Below are positions 36,122 to 45,147 of a DNA stretch of 64,000 nt, one piece after another. The DNA comes from Paenibacillus sp. GP183 (GTDB lineage Bacteria > Bacillota > Bacilli > Paenibacillales > NBRC-103111), in NCBI RefSeq assembly GCF_900104695.1, contig NZ_FNSW01000001.1, forward strand, positions 3,280,001-3,344,000. Reading direction: 5' to 3'. How positions within the stretch are numbered: the first letter of the stretch is position 1; every line of letters begins with the position of its first letter. The notes below the pieces were generated by a model. It did no database searches, was not told the origin of the DNA, and worked only from the letters and a program-made list of their open reading frames with translations. The translations under genes and the position numbers were made by a program.

Positions 36122-36537
36122 GTATTTAAAGACCTTGCTGAAACAACTTGATATTCAAATTTTTTAATTACATCCAGTTGAACTGTACCTACGGTTGCAA
36201 CAAAATACGAGTTTGTCCATAGGGAAGGGAGTCTACTTTTTAGATGGTTAAACTCTAGTCTTAGCACTCTTGACGTGTACCCTTTCAAATGTTTCACTAC
36301 TTTGTGGATTCCAAACTGTGGATCGCATTTGATGAGCAAATGAACATGATCGGGCATGATTTCCATTTCAACGATTTCTGTGTTTAACGCTTTAGACTTC
36401 TCTAAAAACAAACTTTTTAGCCTTGTATCAATTGGTTCTTTGAGTACCTTTTTTCGATACTTAGGACAAAAAACAACATGATATTTACAATCAAAAACGA
36501 TATTATGATTACTTTCTGCTTTTCTACTCAATGTCAT
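36103..36537 (-). pseudogene. tnpA: TnpA transposase (Y1, IS200/IS605), disrupted at the catalytic Tyr
   Basis: The HUH motif is HVH at 64-66 (counting from ATG 36537), and the fold reaches DVIKK at 122-126. The next codon should be Tyr127: the tail beyond the inserted element (35132 back to 35100) reads Tyr-IESQKERGE-stop. In the present DNA the IS1595 end supplies Phe127 and an unrelated 17-residue tail ending NTNICLI. Without Tyr127 the enzyme cannot form the 5'-phosphotyrosine link, so it should be inactive. Confidence 0.88.
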
Positions 36538-36821
36538 CACCTACAGTAAATTGTACCACAAATAGTTAGTTTAATGTAGTTTATCTAACATGTTTTAAAG
36601 AGAGAATTTAAGAATTTTGCTCTTAACATCCCTAAAGGGATGCAGAGCAAATTGCCTTATATCCCCATGGCTAAAGCAAGGGGTTTTACGGCGAATTTGA
36701 TAACGGAAAATTATGGCATTTAGATATGGGGGGCAGGGCAGCGTTGAGGGAACGCATCGGAGGATATGAAGCAAGGAAGCACCCGAAAGGGTGCATGGGT
36801 GGGAGTAGATCATCGGACAGA

Positions 36822-37238
36822 TTACAGAAATATTGTTTGCAACATGTTGGCTATTGTTGGCAACCTCTGTTTAAAAACGAGGCAAGTTACTTCAAACAGT
36901 ATCCCGCCAAGGGCTGTGAAGTACAGCGTATATCCATCCCTGATCTTCTTAGGTTTTTGATCGGTTATAATATTGGCCGCTGCAAGACGATCACAAAGCA
37001 GATCGACCTTTTCCGGCGTTTCGACATAGAAACCGACATGAAAATCTTTAGGGTACTCAGGAATAACCCCACCAAAGGCTGCTGGATTACTTAGTACGAG
37101 TGTGAAATCATGACCATCGCTCATCACGACAATTGCCTCTCCCTTCTGATCAATCAGTTGGAAGTCGAGTAAATCTCGAAAGAAATCCCGTGCCTCATTC
37201 AGATTTTCCACGCTAAGATTCAAATGGTTAAGCCTCAT
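36822..37238 (-). CDS. VOC family protein
   Basis: The 138-residue protein has HLNLSVENLNEARDFFRDLL and FHVGFYVETPEKVD, a typical glyoxalase/dioxygenase fold. The usual family end is near GGILFEVTC; the last 16 residues here are an unusual extension, perhaps from stop loss near the mobile element. It is divergent from a TetR regulator that probably controls it. Downstream, 36700-36820 holds only a GCACCC/GGGTGC hairpin. Confidence 0.82.
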   Translation of the reverse strand: MRLNHLNLSVENLNEARDFFRDLLDFQLIDQKGEAIVVMSDGHDFTLVLSNPAAFGGVIPEYPKDFHVGFYVETPEKVDLLCDRLAAANIITDQKPKKIRDGYTLYFTALGGILFEVTCLVFKQRLPTIANMLQTIFL

Positions 37239-37255
37239 AGTCAGTTCTCCTCGTT

Positions 37256-37325
37256 GAATGAATGGACGGCTGCATTCATTCGAAATTATTCTAACACCAT
37301 TAGATTAATCTAACTATGTTATAAT
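37256..37325. promoter_or_regulatory. operator and promoter between VOC and tetR genes
   Basis: The perfect palindrome TTAGATTAATCTAA lies at 37300-37313, a TATAAT at 37320-37325 reads toward tetR, and a second inverted repeat GAATGAAT...ATTCATTC spans 37256-37281 near the VOC gene. This is a typical TetR-type divergent control region. Confidence 0.6.
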
Positions 37326-37352
37326 TGTCAACCAAGAGAGGTGTTATTTGAA

Positions 37353-38072
37353 ATGGCCAGAAAACGGACTCGACAGCCATTAGAACTCATTGGTGTTGAA
37401 GAAAGCGAAGGTACTCATATTCCTTTAAGTCGCTCGCGGATAACGCAATCGGCAATTCGTTTATTAAACGAGTTGGGCTTAAAGGAATTGAGCATGCGGA
37501 AAGTAGCCGATGATTTGTTGGTTCAACCTGCTTCCCTGTACTATCACGTAAAAGGAAAAGAGCAATTGCTTCAACTGCTTTCCGACAAAATAAGCTCCGA
37601 AATGGTATGGCCCGATTCATCTCTGCCTTGGAGGGAACAGCTTTTGCAGTGGGGAGAACAATTCCGGAAAGTGCTGCACGGATATCGCGACGCCGTAGAG
37701 TTGTTTAATTCGACAATCGGATTAGGCTACAATCGTATAATGCAGATCGAAAAGCTTTTTCAAATGCTTGTTGAAGCAGGGTTCGATGACAGCCAGATCC
37801 CATGGATCGCCTCCATGCTGAAGAGCTATGTTCTTGGATTCGTGGCAGAAGAAGCGCGGTTTGTATCCTTTGCAGACAAAAGCGACGCCACGCCTGAACA
37901 ATTAAGTCAGCAATATAATCAGATCTATAGCAGCCTTTCCAAAGAACAGTTTCCAAACATGATCCGATTGGCGCCCTATACAACGAATACGGATTGGCAG
38001 CAAGAATTTAATTTTGGCTTGGGAGTAATAATCGACGGACTTTCCGTTAATCTTGCGCCCCATCTATCATAA
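37353..38072 (+). CDS. TetR family transcriptional regulator
   Basis: The 239-residue protein has a TetR N-terminal helix-turn-helix (LLNELGLKELSMRKVADDL; VQPASLYYHVKGKEQLL) and a TetR_C-like ligand domain. ATG 37353 follows GAGAGG at 11 bases. It probably represses itself and the divergent VOC gene through TTAGATTAATCTAA. The inducer is unknown; resistance to a small molecule is plausible. Confidence 0.87.
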   Translation: MARKRTRQPLELIGVEESEGTHIPLSRSRITQSAIRLLNELGLKELSMRKVADDLLVQPASLYYHVKGKEQLLQLLSDKISSEMVWPDSSLPWREQLLQWGEQFRKVLHGYRDAVELFNSTIGLGYNRIMQIEKLFQMLVEAGFDDSQIPWIASMLKSYVLGFVAEEARFVSFADKSDATPEQLSQQYNQIYSSLSKEQFPNMIRLAPYTTNTDWQQEFNFGLGVIIDGLSVNLAPHLS

Positions 38073-38136
38073 TTCTCATCGACATGTTGTCTAGAGGTTC
38101 AGAAAAATGCTATGTCGTCTTCTTGTTTGCAAGCAG

Positions 38137-38193
38137 TTTGCAATAAGCACAAAAGGACCGCAACAGCCCACCTCTCGGCAACCTGTGACAGCC
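38137..38193 (-). terminator. terminator-like dispersed repeat, copy B
   Basis: It resembles copy A (32228-32290) over nearly its whole length. On the minus strand GGCTG-TTG-CGGTC is followed by CTTTTGTGCTT. It lies downstream of the sulfurtransferase gene. Confidence 0.6.
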
Positions 38194-38227
38194 CTCTAGT
38201 CCGTGTCCCACACGACCTCTCGCCTCT

Positions 38228-39064
38228 TTACTCTTCCCCCGTCGCAATCGGATTCTCCTCATACGAAACCCAGTCGCTCCAGCTTCCCGAATACAGCTTC
38301 ACGTTCGTAAAACCCGCTTCCATCAGCGCCAGAACATTGGGGCAAGCGGTTACGCCCGAACCGCAGTAAACAATGATTTCATCCGCAGTGTGAAGCTCCT
38401 GAAAATGTTTCTCTAGCGCCTCAGGGCTTTTCCATGCTCCGGCTTCGCCCTGCACTTCTTTCCAAAAATAATTTTTTGCACCCGGAATATGTCCAGCCAC
38501 CCGATCGATGGACTCTTCAAGGCCTTGATAGCGTTTGGCTTCTCTTGAGTCCACCAGTACGGTTCCCGGTAGCTCAAACTTATCCCTCACCTCATCAAAA
38601 CTGGCAAGCAGGTGCCTGTGCACCTTTGGCGAGAAGACCCGCGGCACCGCGGTCGGCACCTCTTGGGTGACAGGCAGTCCGGCGGCTTTCCATGCGCTGT
38701 AGCCCTTGTCCAGAACATAAGTCTGCTTATGCCCCAGCAGCTGCAGCATCCACCACAACCGTGAAGCCATCGCGCCTCCTTGATCATCGTAAGCGATGAC
38801 TTTTACAGTCGCATCGATGCCCAGACGGCCAACGAGCAAAGAGAATGCCCCCAGATCCGGCAGCGGATGTCTTCCTCCATGCTGCATGATCGGTCCAGAT
38901 AAATCCTTTTCCAAATCCATATAAAATGCGCCCGGGATGTGATCCTCTGTATAAAGGTTCAATCCTGACACAGGATTACCCAGTATGAATCGGCAATCCA
39001 CGATGATAATATCCGGCTCATTCAGATGCTCCAACAACCACTCTTGGCTCACGATATGACTCAT
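38228..39064 (-). CDS. thiosulfate/3-mercaptopyruvate sulfurtransferase
   Basis: The 278-residue tandem rhodanese has an inactive N-terminal domain (DCRF; DHIPGAFYMDLE) and an active C-terminal domain with the persulfide Cys in VYCGSGVTAC. The CGSGVTA loop is the mercaptopyruvate/SseA type. It moves sulfane sulfur to acceptors such as cyanide or thiols. Single gene. Confidence 0.92.
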   Translation of the reverse strand: MSHIVSQEWLLEHLNEPDIIIVDCRFILGNPVSGLNLYTEDHIPGAFYMDLEKDLSGPIMQHGGRHPLPDLGAFSLLVGRLGIDATVKVIAYDDQGGAMASRLWWMLQLLGHKQTYVLDKGYSAWKAAGLPVTQEVPTAVPRVFSPKVHRHLLASFDEVRDKFELPGTVLVDSREAKRYQGLEESIDRVAGHIPGAKNYFWKEVQGEAGAWKSPEALEKHFQELHTADEIIVYCGSGVTACPNVLALMEAGFTNVKLYSGSWSDWVSYEENPIATGEE

Positions 39065-39111
39065 ATCAAATCACTCCTCACTGAAATTAGGTATGGATGC
39101 CGGAAGCAGGA

Positions 39112-39582
39112 TCAATCCCCGATGCCGATGGTTGGATTGATGGAATAGGTCAACCAATCTCCTAGTTCCCCGCCCATTTTTTCATAAAATCTCTGTGCTC
39201 TAAGATTATCTTTGGCAGTTGTCCAAGACAAATTGGCGTATCGATTTCTGGCTGCATACCCTTTACATGCCGCAAACAGCTTGGCCGCAGCCCCTTGGCC
39301 CCGAAACTCTTCAGTGACGAACAGATCATTCATAACGGCAATTTTGGTTGCGCGAAGTGTACTGTAGCTGAAATATAACGTGGCAAAACCCACGAGATTG
39401 CCATCACTCTCGGCAACAAATTGGATGCCTTCCCGCTGCTCAAGCAAAACATGTATCAGTTCGTTAAGCTTGTCATCATCCGGCTGCCGAAATTTATAAA
39501 ACCCGACAATATACTGAATCATTAGCTCCTTAAGCCGCGAAGTATCTTCCAAAAGCGGCTGTCTTATTGTAACTTGAGCCAT
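39112..39582 (-). CDS. GNAT family N-acetyltransferase
   Basis: The 156-residue GNAT has acetyl-CoA-binding motif A in LFVTEEFRGQGAAAKLF and motif B around NRYANLSWTTAKDNLRAQRFYEKMG. The substrate is unknown. It lies 47 bp upstream of the sulfurtransferase gene in the same direction. Confidence 0.88.
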   Translation of the reverse strand: MAQVTIRQPLLEDTSRLKELMIQYIVGFYKFRQPDDDKLNELIHVLLEQREGIQFVAESDGNLVGFATLYFSYSTLRATKIAVMNDLFVTEEFRGQGAAAKLFAACKGYAARNRYANLSWTTAKDNLRAQRFYEKMGGELGDWLTYSINPTIGIGD

Positions 39583-39687
39583 CCGTATCGCCTCCCAGTA
39601 GGTCTTTGTGTCTATTGTACCCCGCCTCGCAGGACCTAGTAATGGAGGAATGGTCAGAAGATTTGCATTTCTGAGCGGGTAAGAAGA

Positions 39688-40338
39688 TTAATCCTCTTCC
39701 ATTTCTTTATTGTATAAAAACAACAGCAGCACAATCAATGAGATCAAAATACCAACTGTAATCCAGAGCAGATTGTTGATTTGAATCATTAACGCATAAT
39801 AAGCAAATGAAAACACAAGGAGGGACAAAATAAAGGCAAGTGTAAATTTATTCTCTAATTTGCCGCTTTTTTTAGAGCCTCTCTGTTCGGAGAGAAATGT
39901 AAAGCCACGTCGATACTTGGCCATCGTTCCAATCAATAACCACATCAGAATCAAAGTAAATAACTTAATCAGAGGCATATTTTTCAATTCAAAAAAGATC
40001 TGGTAATAAGACACGCCTGACATGAGATGGTATGTAAAAAAAATGAGTCCCAAGAGCAAGGTATACGTTGTGATCGAAAAAAAAGCAAAGATCAAAGCAT
40101 GCCATTTACTAATGCGAAAAATAATGTGAACTAATGCCGCTTGCAGTATTAAAGACAAAAAAGGTCTCACATCATCCCAGCCCATTTTATCCGTAAAAAA
40201 ATCAAAGCAGCTCGTGAGTAGTGCAGCAGCCAAAAGCTTCTTCCAATGCTGTCTTAAGGAGAACCTGAACATCTGTGCTCCAAAAAAGTACATGGAGACA
40301 GATATCACCAGCTTATAAAAATCATCTAGTATATCCAT
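39688..40338 (-). CDS. membrane protein of unknown function
   Basis: The 216-residue protein has about six membrane segments and a charged cytoplasmic patch (about 147-165: KYRRGFTFLSEQRGSKKSGK cut by motif). ATG 40338 is eight bases after GGAAGG; longer in-frame starts would overlap the divergent GNAT gene. It resembles the membrane sensor part of some kinases in layout, but no kinase is present. Confidence 0.7.
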   Translation of the reverse strand: MDILDDFYKLVISVSMYFFGAQMFRFSLRQHWKKLLAAALLTSCFDFFTDKMGWDDVRPFLSLILQAALVHIIFRISKWHALIFAFFSITTYTLLLGLIFFTYHLMSGVSYYQIFFELKNMPLIKLFTLILMWLLIGTMAKYRRGFTFLSEQRGSKKSGKLENKFTLAFILSLLVFSFAYYALMIQINNLLWITVGILISLIVLLLFLYNKEMEED

Positions 40339-40419
40339 TCTATAGGCCTTCCATTTCTGTTCTATTGCATCTATCATGTAAAATAATTCTACTATAGGTA
40401 TTAAGAAAGGTGAATGCAT

Positions 40420-40917
40420 GTGAATCCCAATTTCTATTGGAAGATTATACCAATGACAGAAACGCATGGACAATTGATCAGTACGTGGACTTACCCGCCG
40501 CCTTACCACATATACAATTGGCCGAGTTGGGAGCACATGGTGCGGGACGAGCTAGAATTTGCCGATCCTGTCGTGCGTAAAGATCAGTATGCAGCGGTCG
40601 TTGATGATCAGGGGAAGTTATGCGGCTTTGCGCAATTTTTCCCCATTTCGGGTGTTACGCGTCTTGGTTTAGGACTTCGTCCCGATCTTCTCGGTTTAGG
40701 CACGGGTGCGTATTTGACCTCACTTCTCGTGATAGAAGCCAAAAAAAGAGCTCCTCGCAGCAGCATCGATTTGGAGGTGCTCACTTGGAATATCAGAGCG
40801 CAGCGCAGCTATTTAAAGGCCGGATTCAAAATCACCGACACCTATATTCGTTCGACTCCTCGTGGATTGGCAGCATTCCACTGCATGGTCTATGAAAAAA
40901 TACAGAACGATCATTGA
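40420..40917 (+). CDS. GNAT family N-acetyltransferase
   Basis: The 165-residue GNAT has FWKIIPMTETHGQLISTW at the start and the CoA loop GLGLRPDLLGLGTGAYL. GTG 40420 is nine bases after AAAGG, better than the ATG two codons earlier. Its 3' end converges on phhB with 3 bp between them. Substrate unknown. Confidence 0.87.
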   Translation: MNPNFYWKIIPMTETHGQLISTWTYPPPYHIYNWPSWEHMVRDELEFADPVVRKDQYAAVVDDQGKLCGFAQFFPISGVTRLGLGLRPDLLGLGTGAYLTSLLVIEAKKRAPRSSIDLEVLTWNIRAQRSYLKAGFKITDTYIRSTPRGLAAFHCMVYEKIQNDH

Positions 40918-40920
40918 ACA

Positions 40921-41217
40921 CTACTCATGAAGCAGGATCCCGAAGGAAGCGTCATAATGCGCAGCGGAACGAAAATCCAGATCGCTTAACCCGTTCACCT
41001 CGTGTGTGGATAAGCTTAAAGTAACCTTGGTATATTCGATATGAATGACCGGATGATGGTTCAATTCCTGAGCAATTCGCGCAACTTCATTCACGAAACG
41101 AATTCCCGTATAAAACTCGCGAAAAAGATAGGTCTTCCTTATAGTAGTTTCATCAGCCAGCAACCAACCTTGCAGCGTCTGCAATCTACTGCTCACTTGT
41201 TCCTCGCTCAATTTCAT
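40921..41217 (-). CDS. phhB: pterin-4a-carbinolamine dehydratase
   Basis: The 98-residue protein carries the family pattern LNHHPVIHIEYTKVTLSLSTH with the catalytic His pair. It recycles 4a-hydroxytetrahydropterin and is sometimes used in folate or molybdopterin metabolism. No aromatic amino acid hydroxylase is nearby. It is 23 bp after recQ on the same strand. Confidence 0.93.
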   Translation of the reverse strand: MKLSEEQVSSRLQTLQGWLLADETTIRKTYLFREFYTGIRFVNEVARIAQELNHHPVIHIEYTKVTLSLSTHEVNGLSDLDFRSAAHYDASFGILLHE

Positions 41218-41240
41218 ATCAGCAGCCTCCCCGTATTCAG

Positions 41241-43046
41241 TTAAAAATCATAGACAACTGCATCTATATCACTTTCTCCTGTATAACTTTGCAAAAGCTC
41301 CAAAAATGGACGTCCATAATTGCGAAACTTCACTTCACCGACCCCCTTGATCGCCAGCATCCCTGCCGCTGAAGTCGGGACAATCTCACTCATTTCACGA
41401 AGGGTGCTGTCTGTAAAAATAATATAAGGCGGTACCTTCTCCTTCTGGGAAATCTCTCTGCGCAGCAGTCGAAGCTGCTCGAATAAGGTGTTGTCGATGG
41501 CTGCTGCCTTTTGCTCCTGCCTGCGCACCTTCTGGTACACCTGGATCTTGCCCTGCAGGACATCGGCGGCGGGCTGCTGCAGCTTGACTACCGGATATTG
41601 ACCTTCGGACAGCTGCAGGTACCCTTCCGAAATCAGCACATTGATCAGGTCTGAAATTTCCTTTTCCGGCAGATCACGCATAATCCCATAGGTCGGCAAT
41701 CGATCAAAGCGATAGTCCATCACCTTTTTCAGCTTGGAGCCCTTCAGTACCGAGGTGATCATCGAGATGCCAAACCGCTCCTGCATTCGGCGGATACAGG
41801 AGAAAATCTTTTGAGCTTCCACAGTGATATCCACCGTGTCACGGTCGTCCTTGCAGGAGCTGCAATTGCGGCAAGCCTCCGTAACATGCTCATCACCGAA
41901 ATAATGGAGTATATAGTTGCGAAGACAGCGCGGTGAGTAGCAGTAATCGATCATCGTCTGCAGCTTCTTATACTCATTGGCTTTACGTTCGGGTGAATGC
42001 TGATTCTGCTCGATCAGGAACTTCTGCGTCATAATGTCCTGTGCGCTGAACAGAAGAATACAGGAGCTGGGTTCTCCATCCCGGCCCGCACGGCCGGCTT
42101 CCTGGTAATATGCCTCCATGTTTTTGGGCATGTTGTAATGAATTACGTAGCGAACATTGGATTTATCGATTCCCATCCCGAAAGCGTTAGTTGCTACCAT
42201 GACACGTATGTCATCGTAGAGGAAAGCCTCTTGATTATAGGAACGCTCCTCATCGGATAAGCCTGCATGGTATTTTCCCGCAGCAAAGCCTTTTTTCTTC
42301 AGCAGTTCATAGACATCCTCGACTTCTTTACGCGTGGCCGCATAAATGATGCCTGGTTGATGAGTATGCGCTTTTACATGATTCATGACAAAATCCCGTT
42401 TATTCTTACCGCGCAAAATGGTCAGTTCCAAATTATCGCGGCTAAAGCCGTTGATGTACACATCCGGATCACGCAGCGCCAGCAAACGGGCAATATCCTC
42501 TGTGACCTCAGCCGTTGCGGTTGCTGTGAAAGCAGCCACAATCGGGCGGTTCGGCAGATCCCGGATAAATGGCGCAATCGATACATAGCTGGGCCGGAAA
42601 TCGTGGCCCCATTGCGAAACGCAGTGGGCTTCATCTATGGCGATAAAAGGCACATTCAGCGCATGCATTCGCGCTCGAAACCGTTCGGATTCAAGCCGTT
42701 CCGGCGCAATGTACAGAAGCTTGTATTTTCCCTGCAGGGCGCCTTGTAAACGCTGCTCTACTTCCTTCGACTCCAGGGTGCTGTTGATAAATGTTGCAGG
42801 CACGCCCAAGGCGGTTAACGCATCTACCTGGTCCTTCATCAGCGAGATCAGCGGCGAAATCACAAGGGTCACGCCATCCATCAGTAAAGAAGGCACCTGA
42901 TAACAAATCGATTTCCCTCCACCGGTCGGCATGATGCCTAATGTATCCTTACCCACAAGAAGACTGGTTATAATCATTTTCTGGCCTTCGCGAAACTCCG
43001 GGTAGCCATAAACCTGTTGCAATATTCGACTTGCTTCTTCCAGCAT
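41241..43046 (-). CDS. recQ: ATP-dependent DNA helicase RecQ
   Basis: The 601-residue helicase shows Walker A in MPTGGGKSICYQ, DEAH in AIDEAHCVSQWGHDFRP, and motif VI in YYQEAGRAGRDG. The RQC zinc ligands are in CLRNYILHYFGD and CRNCSSCKD, and the HRDC domain (about 515-590) is at the C-terminus. It unwinds DNA in repair and recombination. Downstream phhB and upstream unknown gene are on the same strand. Confidence 0.96.
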   Translation of the reverse strand: MLEEASRILQQVYGYPEFREGQKMIITSLLVGKDTLGIMPTGGGKSICYQVPSLLMDGVTLVISPLISLMKDQVDALTALGVPATFINSTLESKEVEQRLQGALQGKYKLLYIAPERLESERFRARMHALNVPFIAIDEAHCVSQWGHDFRPSYVSIAPFIRDLPNRPIVAAFTATATAEVTEDIARLLALRDPDVYINGFSRDNLELTILRGKNKRDFVMNHVKAHTHQPGIIYAATRKEVEDVYELLKKKGFAAGKYHAGLSDEERSYNQEAFLYDDIRVMVATNAFGMGIDKSNVRYVIHYNMPKNMEAYYQEAGRAGRDGEPSSCILLFSAQDIMTQKFLIEQNQHSPERKANEYKKLQTMIDYCYSPRCLRNYILHYFGDEHVTEACRNCSSCKDDRDTVDITVEAQKIFSCIRRMQERFGISMITSVLKGSKLKKVMDYRFDRLPTYGIMRDLPEKEISDLINVLISEGYLQLSEGQYPVVKLQQPAADVLQGKIQVYQKVRRQEQKAAAIDNTLFEQLRLLRREISQKEKVPPYIIFTDSTLREMSEIVPTSAAGMLAIKGVGEVKFRNYGRPFLELLQSYTGESDIDAVVYDF

Positions 43047-43072
43047 GATGGTTTACACCTCTAATGACGATT

Positions 43073-43366
43073 TTAAACTAAATAAACCAAGGAAATCACA
43101 TTCTCACCGTTATGAACCCGGATGACATGATTCTCGGGATCATGGCGAATCACGCCATCCCCCACTTCCATAACCGGATCCGAATCAAGTCCGTAAAAGA
43201 TGTCGTCCGCCAGCGTCTGCAGGCAGTCCACCTGTTCGGAGGGCTCCAAATCCTGCCAATCGGATGCTTTCATATCAAAAAATTCATGGATTCTGGTCAA
43301 TTGTCCAAGTGCTCGAACCAAATCATTCAGAATATCGGAATATTCTCTTCCGTGTTTGACACCCAT
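43073..43366 (-). CDS. small protein of unknown function
   Basis: The 97-residue acidic protein shows no motif I recognise. The C-terminal half (GDGVIRHDPENHVIRVHNGENVIS region) looks like a beta-rich small domain, and the N-terminal half is helical. It is 26 bp upstream of recQ on the same strand, so it is probably in the same transcript. Confidence 0.6.
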   Translation of the reverse strand: MGVKHGREYSDILNDLVRALGQLTRIHEFFDMKASDWQDLEPSEQVDCLQTLADDIFYGLDSDPVMEVGDGVIRHDPENHVIRVHNGENVISLVYLV

Positions 43367-43557
43367 CCTTTTACCGCCTTTCCATCTAACCGTTCATAGC
43401 TCCACTTTACCACATTCCTCACTGGAAATCAGGCGCGCTACTCAGCCGTTAAGGATATAAAGATTATAGTCCGCATAAGTTATGGAAATGGGCAATTTCG
43501 GGAAAAATCTGTTACTATGTAAAGAGGAAAGTACGCTCGGAGGGTAGAAACGCACAG

Positions 43558-45147
43558 ATGCTGAAACTGCAAATTCCCAAAAACAGAATGAGTTACCTGA
43601 TGAAGCAGGTCCAGCAGCTTTACGATGCCGTGATTCTGGAGCGAGGCTGGAACTACTACCACAAAGGTCAGGTTACGAGCGTCCAGCTTAAAGGAATAAC
43701 CATCGAAGCTCTTGTCAAAGGAACCCAAACGTATGAAGTCGTAATTGACCTTGAACATTTTCCCAATAGTGAATGCAGTTGCCCCCATGAAGGATTGTGC
43801 AAGCATATTGCGGCAGCTTTTTTCTATTTGTATACGCCTTATGGCCGCCCGGAGATGCTTCTGCAGCAATTGAAACACGCCATTCTAACCCGCAGGAAGA
43901 GTAAGGGCGCCCCGCCCACTCCTTCGGAAAAGAAAACAGTCATACCCGCCAAGCCGAATGAAAATGAACTGCCGCAAGAATGGAATCGTTTTTTCGACGG
44001 AAAATTTCACGGCTTTTCGATTTCCCATCAGCATTCGATTGAGACCTTCTATGAATCCGCGCTGGCGACGCTGCCCGCTTATGCGGATGACTGGAAAAGC
44101 TCTCGAGAGAAACTGTATAGACTTCATATTATACTGTTCATCATGCGAAAGATCGAGCAGTTTTACCAAGATACCAAGAGCTCTTACTTGTCGTATTATC
44201 ATGAAAGCGGCTGTAAAGCGGCTGCCGAGAACAGCCTGGAGAAGCTGGTTCAAGTTTTAGAGGAAATCGATCCGAATACGACATTTGATGCCGACTCTGA
44301 TCATTGGCTTACTACACTTGAGATGCTCGGCGATATGTCCCTGCATGGGAAGGACAGCCCGATTAACTGGCTTTTCGTTTACCGTTGTTTGTGGTGGGGT
44401 ATTACCGGGAAGTCCGCTTGGAATAAAAAAGAAAAGCAGCGTTTGGAAATGCTTTTGGACAAGAAGGATTTATTAAACCGCAGAAGAGATATCCTCACCA
44501 TTGCAAGAGCTCACTTTGACGTAATGGAAGGCAAGATGGATACCGCCTTGGAGCGGCTGGCCGCTCTGCATACCAGACATGCAGCGGATTTCTTTATATA
44601 TTTAAAGCATGATGACCAGCTGGAGCAGTGGGAGGACATGTTGGTTTGGCTGAGATGGCTGCTTCCCTCTATTCCCAAAGCCACCCATGAGGATTTTCGT
44701 ACCTTTTGCCAATATTGGATGGACGCCGCAAAGCATGTGGATTCCGATGCAGAATGGGTTCAGGTGATGGAGTCGCTGCTACCCAGATCTTACTATTATT
44801 ACACGGCCTATCTGCTGCAGACCCACCGTTACAAGCAATGGGTCGATCTCCAGATGGCCAACCGGATTTCTCCGCTAAGCCTCTACGCCTTAGAGCTTCG
44901 CGCGATCGAGGAGCATGATCCGGGCCTCCTGCTTCCGCTGTATCATCAAGCTGCAGAACGAGCCATTTTGGAAAAAAATAGAGCTTCTTATAAAACAGCC
45001 GTACGATTGCTGAAAAAGCTGAATGGCTATTATAAATGGCTCAAGCTGGAAGACCGATGGGAACAATACATCTATCGCTTGTCGGATAAGTTCTCTCGAT
45101 TACGTGCTTTTCAGGAAGAGCTGAAGAAAGGAAAATGGATTCGATGA
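43558..45147 (+). CDS. SWIM zinc-finger protein
   Basis: The 529-residue protein has a SWIM motif at about 78-90 (CSCPHEGLCKHIAA; CxCx6CxH) after a beta-rich start, and then a long helical region without known motifs. SWIM proteins bind DNA or proteins. The partner is the SNF2 helicase whose start overlaps its stop as ATGA. In B. subtilis, ywqB and ywqA form the same kind of pair. Confidence 0.87.
   Translation: MLKLQIPKNRMSYLMKQVQQLYDAVILERGWNYYHKGQVTSVQLKGITIEALVKGTQTYEVVIDLEHFPNSECSCPHEGLCKHIAAAFFYLYTPYGRPEMLLQQLKHAILTRRKSKGAPPTPSEKKTVIPAKPNENELPQEWNRFFDGKFHGFSISHQHSIETFYESALATLPAYADDWKSSREKLYRLHIILFIMRKIEQFYQDTKSSYLSYYHESGCKAAAENSLEKLVQVLEEIDPNTTFDADSDHWLTTLEMLGDMSLHGKDSPINWLFVYRCLWWGITGKSAWNKKEKQRLEMLLDKKDLLNRRRDILTIARAHFDVMEGKMDTALERLAALHTRHAADFFIYLKHDDQLEQWEDMLVWLRWLLPSIPKATHEDFRTFCQYWMDAAKHVDSDAEWVQVMESLLPRSYYYYTAYLLQTHRYKQWVDLQMANRISPLSLYALELRAIEEHDPGLLLPLYHQAAERAILEKNRASYKTAVRLLKKLNGYYKWLKLEDRWEQYIYRLSDKFSRLRAFQEELKKGKWIR

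Larger units (their letters stand above)
35141..36159 (-). mobile_element. IS1595-family insertion sequence
   Basis: The 1019-bp element has 15-bp perfect terminal inverted repeats (TTTGAATATCAAGTT at 35141-35155 and its complement at 36145-36159). It is flanked by the 8-bp direct repeat TTTTTTAA (35133-35140 and 36160-36167). Eight-base duplications are normal for IS1595 elements. It carries one transposase gene in the same direction as the interrupted tnpA. Confidence 0.93.
33911..36697 (-). mobile_element. IS200/IS605-type element, interrupted
   Basis: The element contains tnpA and tnpB on the minus strand and hairpin-bearing ends. The right-end hairpin is near 33918-33943 (CCCCTGCC-TTTA-GGCATGGG) and the left-end hairpin near 36663-36690 (CCCCTTGC...CCATGGGG). 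Such elements move as single strands without target duplication, so the exact ends are inferred and may be off by some bases. An IS1595-family element (35141-36159) is inserted in the 3' end of tnpA. Confidence 0.85.

Noticed and set aside
36595-36813. Small minus-strand frame at the IS605 left end
   Set aside because: It spans the hairpin end of the mobile element and has no start signal or motif.
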